Below, in pieces: positions 1 to 9,009 of a stretch of DNA of 64,000 nucleotides (position 1 is its first letter; each line of letters starts with the position of its first letter). Source of the DNA: Acerihabitans sp015654925 (lineage in GTDB: Bacteria; Pseudomonadota; Gammaproteobacteria; Enterobacterales; Enterobacteriaceae). The stretch lies in contig NZ_CP178732.1 in the NCBI RefSeq assembly GCF_047324175.1, positions 3,844,001 through 3,908,000 of the forward strand, written 5' to 3'. The notes below the pieces were generated by a model. The model was given only the letters and a program-made list of their open reading frames with translations. It searched no databases and was not told the DNA's origin. Position numbers and translations under genes: made by a program.

Positions 1-2798
1 CGGCCATCGATATCAACTCCGCCCGATCCACCCGCGGCGGCGATATCGAAGAAACCGCCTTCAACACCAATCTTGAAGCGGCGGACGAAATTGCCCGCCA
101 GCTGCGCCTGCGCGACTTGGGCGGCCTGATCGTCATCGACTTTATCGATATGACGCCGGTGCGCCATCAGCGGGAAGTGGAAAACTGCCTGCGCGAGTCC
201 GTACGCCAGGATCGCGCCCGTATCCAGATTGGCCGCATTTCGCGGTTCGGTTTGCTTGAACTCTCCCGCCAGCGCCTGAGTCCGTCGCTGGGAGAATCCA
301 GCCATCATGTCTGCCCGCGCTGCGGCGGCACCGGCACCATTCGCGATAACGAATCCCTGTCCCTGTCTATTTTGCGCCTGATTGAAGAAGAGGCGTTAAA
401 AGAGAATACCCACGAAGTCCACGCCATCGTTCCGGTGCAGATCGCCTCTTATCTGCTCAACGAAAAGCGCGATTCGGTGAATGCCATCGAGCGTCGCCAG
501 GGCGGCGTGCGGGCGATTATCGTACCGCACGATCAGATGGAAACGCCGCATTACGCGGTGCTGCGCGTACGCAAGGGCGAAGAGGCCCCGACGCTGAGCT
601 ATCTTTTGCCGCAGCTGCATGAAGCCGAAATGGCCCAGCCTTCCGAAGAGCCTGCGGCCGAGCGTAAATTGCCAGAGCAGCCGGCCCTGGCCGCGTTCGT
701 GATGTCCGATACTCCGCCGCTGTCCGGCGAACCGTCGGCAACCGAACCCGCGGTCGTCGCCGCGGAGACGGCCGCCCCGGCCGGCCGGCCGGCGGCTGCC
801 AAGCCTGCCGCCGCTTCCGCCGCCGCTCCCGCGGCCCCAGGCGTGCTCAGCCGCGTGATGACCAAGCTGAAAAGCTGGTTCAGCGAACCTGAGCCCGATA
901 CCGGGCCCGCTACGGCGGTAGAAGTGAAAGACGTCGCGCCCGTGACCGAAGCGCCCGAAACGCCGCGTCGCCAGGGTCAGGGCCAAGGGCAGGATCGCCG
1001 CGGCCAGCGTCGCCAGAATGTTCGCCGGGATCGTAACGGCGAGCGTGGCGGCGAACGCGAACAGCGCGCCCCGCAGGAAGGCCGCCAGCCGCGCGAAGCC
1101 CGCGAGCCAAGAGAACCCCGCGAGCGCCGCGAACCCCGCGACGATCAGCGCAGGGGCAAACGCCAGAATGCGCCGGTGGAAACGGAAGTTATCGATACCG
1201 ATATCATTGAACAGCCGCAAACCGGGGAAGATCCGGCGCCGCGCCGCGAACCGCGCGCGGATCGTCCGCGCCGCCGCCAGGAAGACAAGCGTCAGCAGCC
1301 GGAAGTCAAAGCAGAGCCGGTAGCAGCGGTTGAACCGCCGGCCGTTGTCGCCGACGCCGTTAGCGACGACGATAAGCCGACGCCGGTCATGCCCCGCCGT
1401 CAACGCCGCAACCTGACGCAGAAAATCCGGGTGACCAATAATGACGATGCTGCCCGCGACGCCGAAGACCAGGCCGCGCCGGCGAACGAAAGCCCGATCG
1501 GGGAAAACGCCGCCCCGCTGCCCGTCGTTGCCTACCAAAGCAACGACGCCGAGACGACGGATGCCCAGGAAAACCCGCTGACGGATAATCACGGCGATAA
1601 TGGCCGCAACGGCAACGAGGCGGGCCTGCCCCGCCGCTCGCGCCGTTCACCCCGCCATCTGCGGGTCAGCGGACAACGTCGCCGCCGTTATCGTGACGAA
1701 CGCTACCTCAACCAGTCGCCGGCTCCGCTGAGCAGCGCCGTCGCGTCGCCTGAAATGGCATCCGGCAAAGTCTGGATCAGCTATCCGGTTACGCCCATCG
1801 AGCGATTTGAGCAAAATCCGTCGCCCGTCAGCGAAACGCCGGAGCCGACCCCGTCCGTAACGCAAAACGTCGCCCAGCCGCCGGTGGCCGCCATTGTCCC
1901 GGAACATCAGGATCGGGAGCAAACTGCGGTAACGGAGCCTGCCGCACCCGCTTCAGGCGTCGTGCAGTCGGAACCGTTGGCGCCGCAGGAGCGTCCCGAG
2001 ACTACGCCCGTTCCTCAGGAAGCCACCCCGACGCAGACGGCCGCCGTCGATGAGTTGCCCGAGGTGATTAACCCCGAAGATCGGGACGTTGCCCGGCAGC
2101 AGGCCGCCGCCGCCAAACCCGCCGGTGACTCGCTTTCCGCCGTGGCCGACACGGATACCTCCGCACCGCTCGGCGCGGATTCCGCCGCCGTGCCGGTCGA
2201 AGCGTCGTTTGCCACCCTGGCGGAAGAAACGTCCGCATCCGACCCGGTTGCTACCGCAAACGGGTCGGTGGATGCCGAGACTGCGCCCGCCGTCGCGGCG
2301 CCGGGCGAAAGCCAGCCGGCAACGGCCGCCGCACCGGCCAATACGGCGGTGGTGCTGCTTTCCGATGAGACTATCGCGGCCTTGCAAGTGTCCCGGAAAG
2401 TTCCGGCTGCGCAGCATGACCCGATATCACCGGTACCGTCCGCATCCGTGACGGCTGCTCCCGAGGTAAACCCAGTGGAAAACGAAGCCGAGACGATTGC
2501 CCCGGCCCCGCAGACCGAACCGACGGCAAGCGAACCGGCCCAGGCCGCCGTGCAACCGGCCGGCGAACCCGTGACGCCGCGGGCGCCTACCGCAGACGCG
2601 CAGCCGCGCTTTAAGCACCATGCCAGCGCGCCGATGACCAAGGCCCCTGCCCCGGAGTATGTTCCCACCCCGGAACCGGCCAGCGAATGGCATCGCCAGG
2701 ACTACCAGTTTGAGGGACGGGGTTCGGCCGGTGGCCATGCCGCCGCCAACCAGGCGGCAGCGCCGGCGACCAAACCGACGCCTAAAGACGAAAACTGA
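1..2798 (+). CDS. rne: Ribonuclease E, C-terminal part (5' end outside window)
   Basis: Endoribonuclease that cleaves AU-rich single-stranded RNA and scaffolds the RNA degradosome at the inner membrane. The reading frame is already open at base 3, so the gene enters from the left. The first residues (AIDINSARSTRGGDIEE) match the E. coli DNase I-like catalytic domain, followed by the zinc-link motif CPRC at about 310-322, whose two cysteines join dimers into the tetramer. From about base 650 the protein becomes a long low-complexity tail rich in Ala, Pro, Arg and Glu. This is the disordered degradosome scaffold, with an Arg-rich RNA-binding stretch at about 970-1290. The end (YQFEGRGSAGGH) matches the PNPase-binding segment of E. 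coli RNase E. A strong terminator follows. The scaffold differs from E. coli in sequence but not in composition. Confidence 0.97.
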   Translation, partial: AIDINSARSTRGGDIEETAFNTNLEAADEIARQLRLRDLGGLIVIDFIDMTPVRHQREVENCLRESVRQDRARIQIGRISRFGLLELSRQRLSPSLGESSHHVCPRCGGTGTIRDNESLSLSILRLIEEEALKENTHEVHAIVPVQIASYLLNEKRDSVNAIERRQGGVRAIIVPHDQMETPHYAVLRVRKGEEAPTLSYLLPQLHEAEMAQPSEEPAAERKLPEQPALAAFVMSDTPPLSGEPSATEPAVVAAETAAPAGRPAAAKPAAASAAAPAAPGVLSRVMTKLKSWFSEPEPDTGPATAVEVKDVAPVTEAPETPRRQGQGQGQDRRGQRRQNVRRDRNGERGGEREQRAPQEGRQPREAREPREPRERREPRDDQRRGKRQNAPVETEVIDTDIIEQPQTGEDPAPRREPRADRPRRRQEDKRQQPEVKAEPVAAVEPPAVVADAVSDDDKPTPVMPRRQRRNLTQKIRVTNNDDAARDAEDQAAPANESPIGENAAPLPVVAYQSNDAETTDAQENPLTDNHGDNGRNGNEAGLPRRSRRSPRHLRVSGQRRRRYRDERYLNQSPAPLSSAVASPEMASGKVWISYPVTPIERFEQNPSPVSETPEPTPSVTQNVAQPPVAAIVPEHQDREQTAVTEPAAPASGVVQSEPLAPQERPETTPVPQEATPTQTAAVDELPEVINPEDRDVARQQAAAAKPAGDSLSAVADTDTSAPLGADSAAVPVEASFATLAEETSASDPVATANGSVDAETAPAVAAPGESQPATAAAPANTAVVLLSDETIAALQVSRKVPAAQHDPISPVPSASVTAAPEVNPVENEAETIAPAPQTEPTASEPAQAAVQPAGEPVTPRAPTADAQPRFKHHASAPMTKAPAPEYVPTPEPASEWHRQDYQFEGRGSAGGHAAANQAAAPATKPTPKDEN

Positions 2799-2810
2799 TT
2801 GAGTCACGAC

Positions 2811-2834
2811 AAACCCGCTTCGGCGGGTTTTTTT
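2811..2834 (+). terminator. Rho-independent terminator of rne
   Basis: Eight-base stem AAACCCGC / GCGGGTTT closed by a TTCG tetraloop and followed by a T run, 12 bases after the rne stop codon. Confidence 0.93.
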
Positions 2835-2929
2835 ATGGTGCATCTTCACCCCGATACGCTTATTCTTATACCCCGCCGTTATCTTGACCCTGATCGCTTA
2901 TTTGCCCTTCTCTAGCCGGAGCCTTGCCC

Positions 2930-3976
2930 ATGACTTCAACGCCTACCGAGATTACCCTGCGCCGACCCGACGATTGGCACCTGCATCTGCGCGACCACGA
3001 GATGTTGCGCGCCGTATTGCCCTATACCAGCCGCGTCTTCGCCCGGGCAATCATCATGCCCAACCTGTCTCCGCCGGTGACCACCATGGCCCAGGCCGTC
3101 GCCTATCGCGCGCGTATAATGGCGGCGGTACCGGCGGGGCATCATTTCCAGCCGCTGATGACCTGTTATCTCACCGACACGCTGGATAAAGCGCAATTGG
3201 TGGACGGCTTTGCCCAAGGCATTTTTACCGCCGCCAAATTATATCCGGCCAACGCCACCACCAACTCCAGCCACGGCGTGACGCAAATCACCGCCATCTA
3301 TCCCTTGTTCGCCGCTATGGAAAAGATTGGCATGCCGTTATTGATCCATGGGGAAGTAACGGCGGCGGAGATCGATATTTTCGATCGTGAAGCCCGGTTT
3401 ATCGAACAGGTTATGGAGCCGATACGCCGGCATTTCCCGGCGTTAAAAATCGTCTTCGAACACATTACCACTCTGGAAGCGGCGCAATATGTGCTGGCGG
3501 CGGACCGCCACCTGGCGGCGACCATCACCCCGCAGCATCTGATGTTTAACCGCAACCACATGCTGGTCGGCGGCGTGCGGCCCCATCTGTTTTGTTTGCC
3601 GATCCTCAAGCGCAATACTCACCAGGACGCGCTGCGCGCGGCAGTGGCCAGCGGATGCGACCGCCTGTTTCTCGGCACCGACTCCGCGCCGCATACCCGG
3701 CATGCCAAAGAGTCCGCTTGCGGCTGCGCGGGCGTATTTAACGCGCCCGCCGCCCTGGCGGCCTATGCCGCCGTATTTGAGGAAATTGGCGCATTGGCGC
3801 ATCTGGAGGCTTTTTGCTCCCTTAACGGCCCGCGCTTCTACGGCCTGCCGCTTAATGAGGATTTCATTACCTTGCGGCGCAGCGCGCAAACACAGCCGGA
3901 AAGTATCCCGCTGGGCGACGAGTCCCTGGTGCCCTTCCTGGCGGGACAAACGGTGAATTGGATCATCGAGGCCTAA
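2930..3976 (+). CDS. pyrC: Dihydroorotase, class II
   Basis: Zinc enzyme that cyclises N-carbamoyl-L-aspartate to dihydroorotate in de novo pyrimidine synthesis, in the cytoplasm. The 348-residue product has the family length and aligns throughout with E. coli PyrC. Visible metal-site elements are HLH (His17, His19), the Lys in AAKLYPANATT that becomes carboxylated, His in LIHGEV and FEHIT, and the catalytic Asp in FLGTDSAPH. The ATG at 2930 is chosen because it gives the conserved start and has CCGGAG upstream; an in-frame TTG lies two codons before. It directly follows rne, whereas in E. coli a long block including the flagellar genes separates the two. The E. coli leader control of pyrC by start-site switching could not be recognised here. 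Confidence 0.97.
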   Translation: MTSTPTEITLRRPDDWHLHLRDHEMLRAVLPYTSRVFARAIIMPNLSPPVTTMAQAVAYRARIMAAVPAGHHFQPLMTCYLTDTLDKAQLVDGFAQGIFTAAKLYPANATTNSSHGVTQITAIYPLFAAMEKIGMPLLIHGEVTAAEIDIFDREARFIEQVMEPIRRHFPALKIVFEHITTLEAAQYVLAADRHLAATITPQHLMFNRNHMLVGGVRPHLFCLPILKRNTHQDALRAAVASGCDRLFLGTDSAPHTRHAKESACGCAGVFNAPAALAAYAAVFEEIGALAHLEAFCSLNGPRFYGLPLNEDFITLRRSAQTQPESIPLGDESLVPFLAGQTVNWIIEA

Positions 3977-4013
3977 AAGAAAGCCGCTGCCTCTTGCGCC
4001 ATCAACGCATATA

Positions 4014-4029
4014 CTGTATAAATAAACAG
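4014..4029. promoter_or_regulatory. LexA (SOS) box of dinI
   Basis: CTGTATAAATAAACAG is a perfect CTG-N10-CAG SOS operator with an A/T-only centre. It lies 11 bases before the first possible dinI start, so LexA would block the promoter until DNA damage. Confidence 0.93.
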
Positions 4030-4040
4030 GCGTTGATACT

Positions 4041-4292
4041 ATGAGAAAAAATATGCGTATCGAAATTACCCTGGCTAAAGCGACACCGCTGCCCGCTGGC
4101 GCGCTTGAGGCATTGACCAAAGAATTCACCACCCGGATTGATAAACAGTTTACCGATTCCCATGTGCAGGTCCGTTATGCGGGTGCCAATGGCATAAGCG
4201 TTATGGGAGGCAGTAAAGAAGACAAGGCGCTGATCACCGATATCCTGCAAGAGACGTGGGAAAGCGCCGATGACTGGTTTGACCCTCAATAA
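4041..4292 (+). CDS. dinI: DNA damage-inducible protein I
   Basis: Small acidic protein that binds and stabilises RecA filaments and modulates UmuD and LexA self-cleavage in the SOS response. The product aligns with E. coli DinI from MRIEITLAK to the conserved C-terminal helix ending ILQETWESADDWF. The family start corresponds to the ATG at 4053 (79 residues); the ATG at 4041 adds MRKN and has CAGG about 10 bases upstream, so either may be used. A perfect LexA box lies immediately upstream and a terminator follows the stop. A second, more divergent DinI-family gene is at 31752. Confidence 0.95.
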   Translation: MRKNMRIEITLAKATPLPAGALEALTKEFTTRIDKQFTDSHVQVRYAGANGISVMGGSKEDKALITDILQETWESADDWFDPQ

Positions 4293-4315
4293 TAAGAAGT
4301 TTGTACTGTCGCTTC

Positions 4316-4339
4316 GCCGGGATCTTTCCCGGCTTTTTT
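4316..4339 (+). terminator. Rho-independent terminator of dinI
   Basis: Stem GCCGGGA / TCCCGGC with a four-base loop, followed by six T residues, 23 bases after the dinI stop. Confidence 0.93.
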
Positions 4340-4473
4340 ATGGGTAAAATCTGAGCGCGATCGCAAAACATTATTGAGAATAGTCGACGCTGCTATTGGC
4401 AAACGCCGCTTTCTGGGCTGTAATCACCCAAGGCAACGCATTTTGCACAGGCCATATTGGGGGGAGCGCCGCT

Positions 4474-4752
4474 ATGATGACCACGAAACCGGAAGAAGCC
4501 ATGACCTTCGGCGAATTGCTGGAGTTAATCAGTCAACAGCAACGCAGGCTTAACGTACTGGAGATCGCCTTTTCGTATTTATCTTTCAGCCTGGATGAAA
4601 AAGCCAACCAGCTGTTAATCCATAATCTGCTGCTTGAAGCGCAGAATCAAAACCGCGATGCCATTATGCAAAAATATTTTTCCCAGCTAGCCAATGAAAT
4701 GGCTAATCGCATCAATCCGATTGTTCCTCCCGCCGTGCCGGAACAGGAATAA
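4474..4752 (+). CDS. Small alpha-helical protein of unknown function
   Basis: A 92-residue product that I do not recognise. The ATG at 4474 is chosen because it follows a strong ribosome binding site (GGGGAG) at the right distance; the frame is open further upstream but lacks a good start. The protein is predicted helical, with a leucine-rich coiled-coil-like centre (LLELISQQQRRLNVLEIAFSYL) and a Pro-rich end. The layout recalls short enterobacterial proteins such as YecF or the IraP anti-adaptor, but I see no convincing residue match. It sits between dinI and bssS, where E. coli has no equivalent gene. Confidence 0.7.
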   Translation: MMTTKPEEAMTFGELLELISQQQRRLNVLEIAFSYLSFSLDEKANQLLIHNLLLEAQNQNRDAIMQKYFSQLANEMANRINPIVPPAVPEQE

Positions 4753-4942
4753 TTATCAGAATCGCCCTATGGATAAGGCTCTTCGCTGATAGAATTTTTA
4801 ACTAAAGAATGCAAAAGTTAAAAAAAATCGTTTAATTAGCAAAAAAAGTGACAAGGCGGGGGTATACTTAGTTTGCTCGCTAAAAAGGAGCCGCATGAGC
4901 CTCAAAGTCACTCTTATTAAACGAGTCAGAAAAGGGGTATTT

Positions 4943-5197
4943 ATGGACAGAAAAAACGAGATTATTCATACCCATCCACTGGTCGGCTGGGACATCAGCA
5001 CCGTAGACGCTTACAATGCCATGATGATCCGCCTGCATTACATCAACTCCACCAGCCAGGCTACCGAAGATGCGGAAGTGGATCGTACTTTATGGCTGAC
5101 CACCGATGTCGCGAAGCAGCTGATATCCATACTTGAAGCGGGCATCGCAAAAATTGAAGCAACGGAATATCAGGATCTTGATCACCGCAAACACTAA
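4943..5197 (+). CDS. bssS: Biofilm regulator BssS
   Basis: Regulator of biofilm formation and stationary-phase signalling (formerly YceP); its molecular mechanism is unclear. The 84-residue product equals the E. coli length and shares THPLVGWDISTVD and the end LWLTTDVAKQLISILEAGIAKIE. The ATG at 4943 follows AAAGGGG at optimal spacing; the in-frame ATG at 4895 would add 16 non-conserved residues. It lies in the conserved dinI-bssS-solA order and is followed by its own terminator. The AT-rich stretch at 4790-4880 probably holds its promoter. Confidence 0.95.
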   Translation: MDRKNEIIHTHPLVGWDISTVDAYNAMMIRLHYINSTSQATEDAEVDRTLWLTTDVAKQLISILEAGIAKIEATEYQDLDHRKH

Positions 5198-5216
5198 TCT
5201 CGACGCTACCCCTCGG

Positions 5217-5248
5217 GCACCCGCTGCTTTGCACCGGGTGCTTTTTTT
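5217..5248 (+). terminator. Rho-independent terminator of bssS
   Basis: Stem GCACCCG / CGGGTGC with an 11-base loop and a run of seven T residues, 20 bases after the bssS stop. Confidence 0.93.
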
Positions 5249-5353
5249 ATTATCCTATTTTAATGTTTCCGCCAGATGACATCCGCCCGCTCATTGGCCG
5301 GATAATTTTCTACCCCCCTACGATTTGCACGGGACCCAGCAGGAATAATCCGC

Positions 5354-6484
5354 ATGGTTTATGATTTGATTATTATCGGCAGTGGTTCAGTCGGCTCAGC
5401 CGCTGGTTTCTACGCTACCGAAGCCGGTCTTAATGTCTTAATGATTGATGCCGCTTTTCCTCCGCATCATGCCGGGAGCCATCATGGCGATACCCGGCTC
5501 ATTCGCCACGCGTACGGCGAGGGGGAAAAATATGTCCCGATGGTGCTGCGGGCGCAAACCCTGTGGGAAGAGCTGTCTACGCGCAGCGACTGCGCCTTGT
5601 TCCATCGCAGCGGCGTGCTCAATCTCGGGCCGCGCCAGTCCGGGTTTATCAAAAACGCCATCGCCAGCATCCAGTCCTTTGCGCTACCCTGCGAAATATT
5701 GAATGCCACCCAGATTAGCGCCCGCTGGCCTGAATTCAGCCTGCCGGATGACTATCTGGGGGTGTTTGAGCCGCAGGCGGGCTATCTCAAGTCCGAATTG
5801 GCGATTGCCACTTATATCCGCCTGGCGGAACAGGCCGGCTGCGCCCAGTTGTTTAACTGCGGCGTGACCGATATTCATCACCAGGGGCGGGAATTTGATG
5901 TCACCACCCAGGAAGGCAGCCATTATCAGGGGCATAAACTGCTGGTGTCGGCCGGGACGTGGGTTAAAAAATTATTGCCGTCCCTGCCGATCACCCCGGT
6001 GCGGAAAGTTTTTTCCTGGCACCAGGCGGACGGCCGTTTCAGCGAAGATAATCATTTCCCGGCCTTTACCATCGAGACCCCCAATGCCGGGCATTACTAC
6101 GGTTTCCCGGCGGTCAAAAATGAGCTTAAGGTGGGCAAACATGACGGCGGGCAGCCGATCGACGCGCCGGAACAGCGCACCCCCTTCGGCAGCTATCCCA
6201 CCGACGGCAGCGAAAATTTCACTTTCCTGCGTCATTTCCTGCCCGGGGTCGGCGTTTGCCTGACGGGAGAGGCCTGCACCTACGATCTGTCGCCGGATGA
6301 GGATTTCATTATCGATACCCTGCCAGGCAATAAAGATATGCTGATTGTCAGCGGCTTAAGCGGCCACGGCTTTAAGTTCGCCAGCGTATTGGGCGAGATC
6401 GCGGCGGGCTTCGCCGCCGGGGAACACAGTGCGTTCGACCTCGCCCCGTTTTCGCTGGCGCGCTTTGATAACCGCGCTTATTGA
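5354..6484 (+). CDS. solA: N-methyl-L-tryptophan oxidase
   Basis: FAD-dependent amine oxidase of the monomeric sarcosine oxidase family that demethylates N-methyl-L-tryptophan to tryptophan, formaldehyde and hydrogen peroxide. The N terminus has the dinucleotide-binding motif GSGSVGSAAG, followed by GSHHGDTRLIRHAYGEG, which is typical of SolA. The cysteine in GEACTYD is the residue that carries covalent FAD. The C-terminal SGLSGHGFKFAS also matches. The 376-residue length fits the family. It converges with trhO: the two stop regions overlap by seven bases. Confidence 0.96.
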   Translation: MVYDLIIIGSGSVGSAAGFYATEAGLNVLMIDAAFPPHHAGSHHGDTRLIRHAYGEGEKYVPMVLRAQTLWEELSTRSDCALFHRSGVLNLGPRQSGFIKNAIASIQSFALPCEILNATQISARWPEFSLPDDYLGVFEPQAGYLKSELAIATYIRLAEQAGCAQLFNCGVTDIHHQGREFDVTTQEGSHYQGHKLLVSAGTWVKKLLPSLPITPVRKVFSWHQADGRFSEDNHFPAFTIETPNAGHYYGFPAVKNELKVGKHDGGQPIDAPEQRTPFGSYPTDGSENFTFLRHFLPGVGVCLTGEACTYDLSPDEDFIIDTLPGNKDMLIVSGLSGHGFKFASVLGEIAAGFAAGEHSAFDLAPFSLARFDNRAY

Positions 6485-7542
6485 CCGTCAGGTTCACCCG
6501 GCGCCTCATCGGGCCGGGTTAGCGATAGCCGCTGCCGGGATTTGTTAAAAATCTTCATGCCGTTTTCACGGCCCGCCCGCAGCGCCCGCTGCTCTTCCGG
6601 CGGCAAGGCTAATTCATCCCGGCAGGTCGCGCTGCAACAGTGCTGATAGCGATCGGCGCAGGCCGGGCACTGGATAAACAGCAAATGACAGCCCTGGTTG
6701 GCGCAGTTGACATGGGTGTCGCAAGGGGCGCCGCACTGATGGCAATGGGCAATGATATCGGGTGTTATGCGCTCGCCGAGCCGCTCGTCGAACACAAAGT
6801 TTTTGCCGGTGAATTTTAGCGGCAAGCCCTGCTCCCTGGCGCGCCTGGCGTATTCGATAATTCCGCCCTCTACGTGATGGACGTTGGTAAAACCATGGTG
6901 CTGCATATAGGCGCTGGCTTTTTCACAGCGTATCCCGCCGGTGCAGTACATGACGATATTTTTGGTTTTATCCGCCGCCAGCATCTCGACCGCCATCGGC
7001 AGCTGCTCGCGAAACGTATCCGACGGCACCTCGATGGCGTTATCGAAATGCCCCACCTCATATTCATAATGATTGCGCATATCGACGAATAAGGTATCGG
7101 GATCGTCGGCCATGGCGTTGACCTGCTCCGCGTTTAAGTAGTGACCGACGTTGGATGGATCAAACGTGGGGTCGTCGATGCCGTCGGCCACTATGCGCGC
7201 CCGGACCTTCATGCGCAGCACCCAAAAGGATTTGCCGTCATCGTCCAGTGCGACGTTCAGCCGCACTCCGTCCAATGCCGGATGGGCGGCATACAGCGCG
7301 GTTTTGAAAGCGCTAAAACGGTTTTGCGGCACGCTGATCTGCGCGTTAATGCCTTCACCGGCGATATAGACCCGGCCAAAGACGCCCAGCGCCGTCATGG
7401 CCTGATATAGCCCGTCGCGAAATGCCTGGGGGTCGTCCAGACGGAAATATTTATAAAATGACAGGGTGATGCGCGGCTCGGTTTCGGCCAGCATCAGCGC
7501 TCTGAGCTCTTGGTTGGAAACCCGGTTGTGTAACACTGGCAT
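6478..7542 (-). CDS. trhO: tRNA uridine-34 hydroxylase (rhodanese family)
   Basis: TrhO (YceA) performs oxygen-dependent hydroxylation of uridine 34 in several tRNAs, the first step towards cmo5U or mo5U. The 354-residue protein has an N-terminal acylphosphatase-like domain, a rhodanese domain with the active-site loop CTGGIRC, and a Cys-rich C-terminal segment (HCHQCGAPC, CANQGC, CPAC) that probably binds metal. It is transcribed opposite to solA and shares a divergent promoter region (7543-7736) with the flavin oxidoreductase gene. Confidence 0.95.
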   Translation of the reverse strand: MPVLHNRVSNQELRALMLAETEPRITLSFYKYFRLDDPQAFRDGLYQAMTALGVFGRVYIAGEGINAQISVPQNRFSAFKTALYAAHPALDGVRLNVALDDDGKSFWVLRMKVRARIVADGIDDPTFDPSNVGHYLNAEQVNAMADDPDTLFVDMRNHYEYEVGHFDNAIEVPSDTFREQLPMAVEMLAADKTKNIVMYCTGGIRCEKASAYMQHHGFTNVHHVEGGIIEYARRAREQGLPLKFTGKNFVFDERLGERITPDIIAHCHQCGAPCDTHVNCANQGCHLLFIQCPACADRYQHCCSATCRDELALPPEEQRALRAGRENGMKIFNKSRQRLSLTRPDEAPGEPDGQ

Positions 7543-7736
7543 GGTGTACGTTCCTGGAGTGGGTGATTAATCAGAATGGCCGGCATCATACCGCAAATGA
7601 TTAACATTTATCAAAATCCCGTCCGTGATTTTTCCCGAACCGTAGACGGAAAAAGCATTTATCGCCGAGTTAAAAAAGAGTTAACTTGCTAACGTTACAC
7701 ATATGTACGTCATACGTTCAACTTTGAGGCAATATT

Positions 7737-8834
7737 ATGAGCCAGCTATTTTCACGATTCGCCCTGGGACAATTAGCATTGCCTAATCGCATCGTGATTG
7801 CGCCAATGTGTCAGTATTCCGCCGACGAAGGCAAAGCCACCTCCTGGCATCAGATCCATTTAGGGCACCTGGCCCTGTCGGGCGCGGCGCTGCTGATCGT
7901 CGAAGCCACCGCCGTCAACCCGGCCGGGCGCATTTCGCCGCGGGATCTCGGTTTATGGGACGAAGGAACGGAGCAGGCCCTAGCCGATGTCGTGCGCAAT
8001 ATTAAACAGCACTCCCCCATCGCGCTGGGCATACAGCTCGCCCATGCCGGGCGTAAAGCCTCGACCCGGGTTCCTTGGGAAGGCGGTAGTAATATCGCGC
8101 CGGATGCGGGCGGTTGGCAGACATTGGCGCCCTCGGCGGTGCCTTATGCCGAAACGGACTTTCCGCCCCAGGCCATGACCCTGCAGCAGATTGACCAATT
8201 AAAAGCGGATTTTGTCGCCGCGGCCAAGCGCGCCGAGCGGATTGGTTTTAATCTGATTGAATTGCATGCGGCCCACGGCTATCTGCTGCATCAATTTCTT
8301 TCCCCGCTGGCTAACCAGCGCCAGGATAGCTATGGCGGTAGTCTGGAAAACCGCATCCGCCTGACGCTGGAAGTCGTTCAGGCGGTGCGGGCGGCGGTGT
8401 CGCCGGGCATCCCCGTCGGAGTGCGCATTTCCGGCTCCGATTGGGTGGCCGGCGGATGGGATATCGAGCAATCGACCGTCCTGGCCAAAGCGTTAAAAGC
8501 GCAGGGTTGCGATTATATCCACGTCTCCAGCGGCGGGTTGTCGGCCTTGCAGAAAATCCCGGTCGGTCCGGGCTACCAGGTGCCGTTTGCCCGCCGCATT
8601 AAACAAGAGACCGGGCTTAATACCATCGCCGTCGGACTGATTACCGAACCCGAGCATGCCGAAGCGATCGTGGCCACCGGCGAAGCGGATATGATTGCGC
8701 TGGCCCGCGCGGTGCTTTACGATCCGCGCTGGCCGTGGCATGCGGCGGTCAAACTCGGGGCCAAAGTTAATGGGCCCCGGCAGTATTGGCGCAGTGAACC
8801 GCATTATGTAAAAGATTTATTTTTAAAAAACTAA
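7737..8834 (+). CDS. NADH:flavin oxidoreductase, YqjM-type old yellow enzyme
   Basis: FMN-dependent ene-reductase expected to reduce activated C=C bonds of alpha,beta-unsaturated carbonyls, nitro compounds or nitrate esters using NAD(P)H. Family features are the N-terminal PNRIVIAPMCQYSA, whose Cys tunes FMN in the thermophilic-like YqjM class; the substrate-binding HAAHGYLLHQFLSPL; and NQRQDSYGGS with LENRIR. Length is 365 residues. Translation follows TTTGAGG seven bases before the ATG. E. coli has yceI and yceJ near this position, so this is a lineage-specific gene. The compact inverted repeats in its promoter region (7690-7725) may bind a regulator, but none can be named. Confidence 0.92.
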   Translation: MSQLFSRFALGQLALPNRIVIAPMCQYSADEGKATSWHQIHLGHLALSGAALLIVEATAVNPAGRISPRDLGLWDEGTEQALADVVRNIKQHSPIALGIQLAHAGRKASTRVPWEGGSNIAPDAGGWQTLAPSAVPYAETDFPPQAMTLQQIDQLKADFVAAAKRAERIGFNLIELHAAHGYLLHQFLSPLANQRQDSYGGSLENRIRLTLEVVQAVRAAVSPGIPVGVRISGSDWVAGGWDIEQSTVLAKALKAQGCDYIHVSSGGLSALQKIPVGPGYQVPFARRIKQETGLNTIAVGLITEPEHAEAIVATGEADMIALARAVLYDPRWPWHAAVKLGAKVNGPRQYWRSEPHYVKDLFLKN

Positions 8835-9009
8835 GCCGCGCCGAACCGCGCCTGCTAGGCAAAAGGCGCGCATATGGACAAAATTATGTTTTTTTGCGCG
8901 CCGCTTTGCTTCCCCTTTTCAGAAAAAATGCCAGAATAAAGGTAGTGTTGGTGAAAATATCGCATTAAGGACGATTTTTTGCCATTTACACCTTAGAAAA
9001 CGAGAACTC

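Noticed and set aside
1018..2668. Long frames on both strands inside the RNase E C-terminal region
   Set aside because: They are by-products of the GC-rich repetitive codons of rne; none has a ribosome binding site or family features.
8865..8902. Inverted repeat GGCGCGC/GCGCGCC downstream of the flavin oxidoreductase gene
   Set aside because: The loop of 24 bases contains the T run and no T run follows the stem, so it is not a standard terminator.
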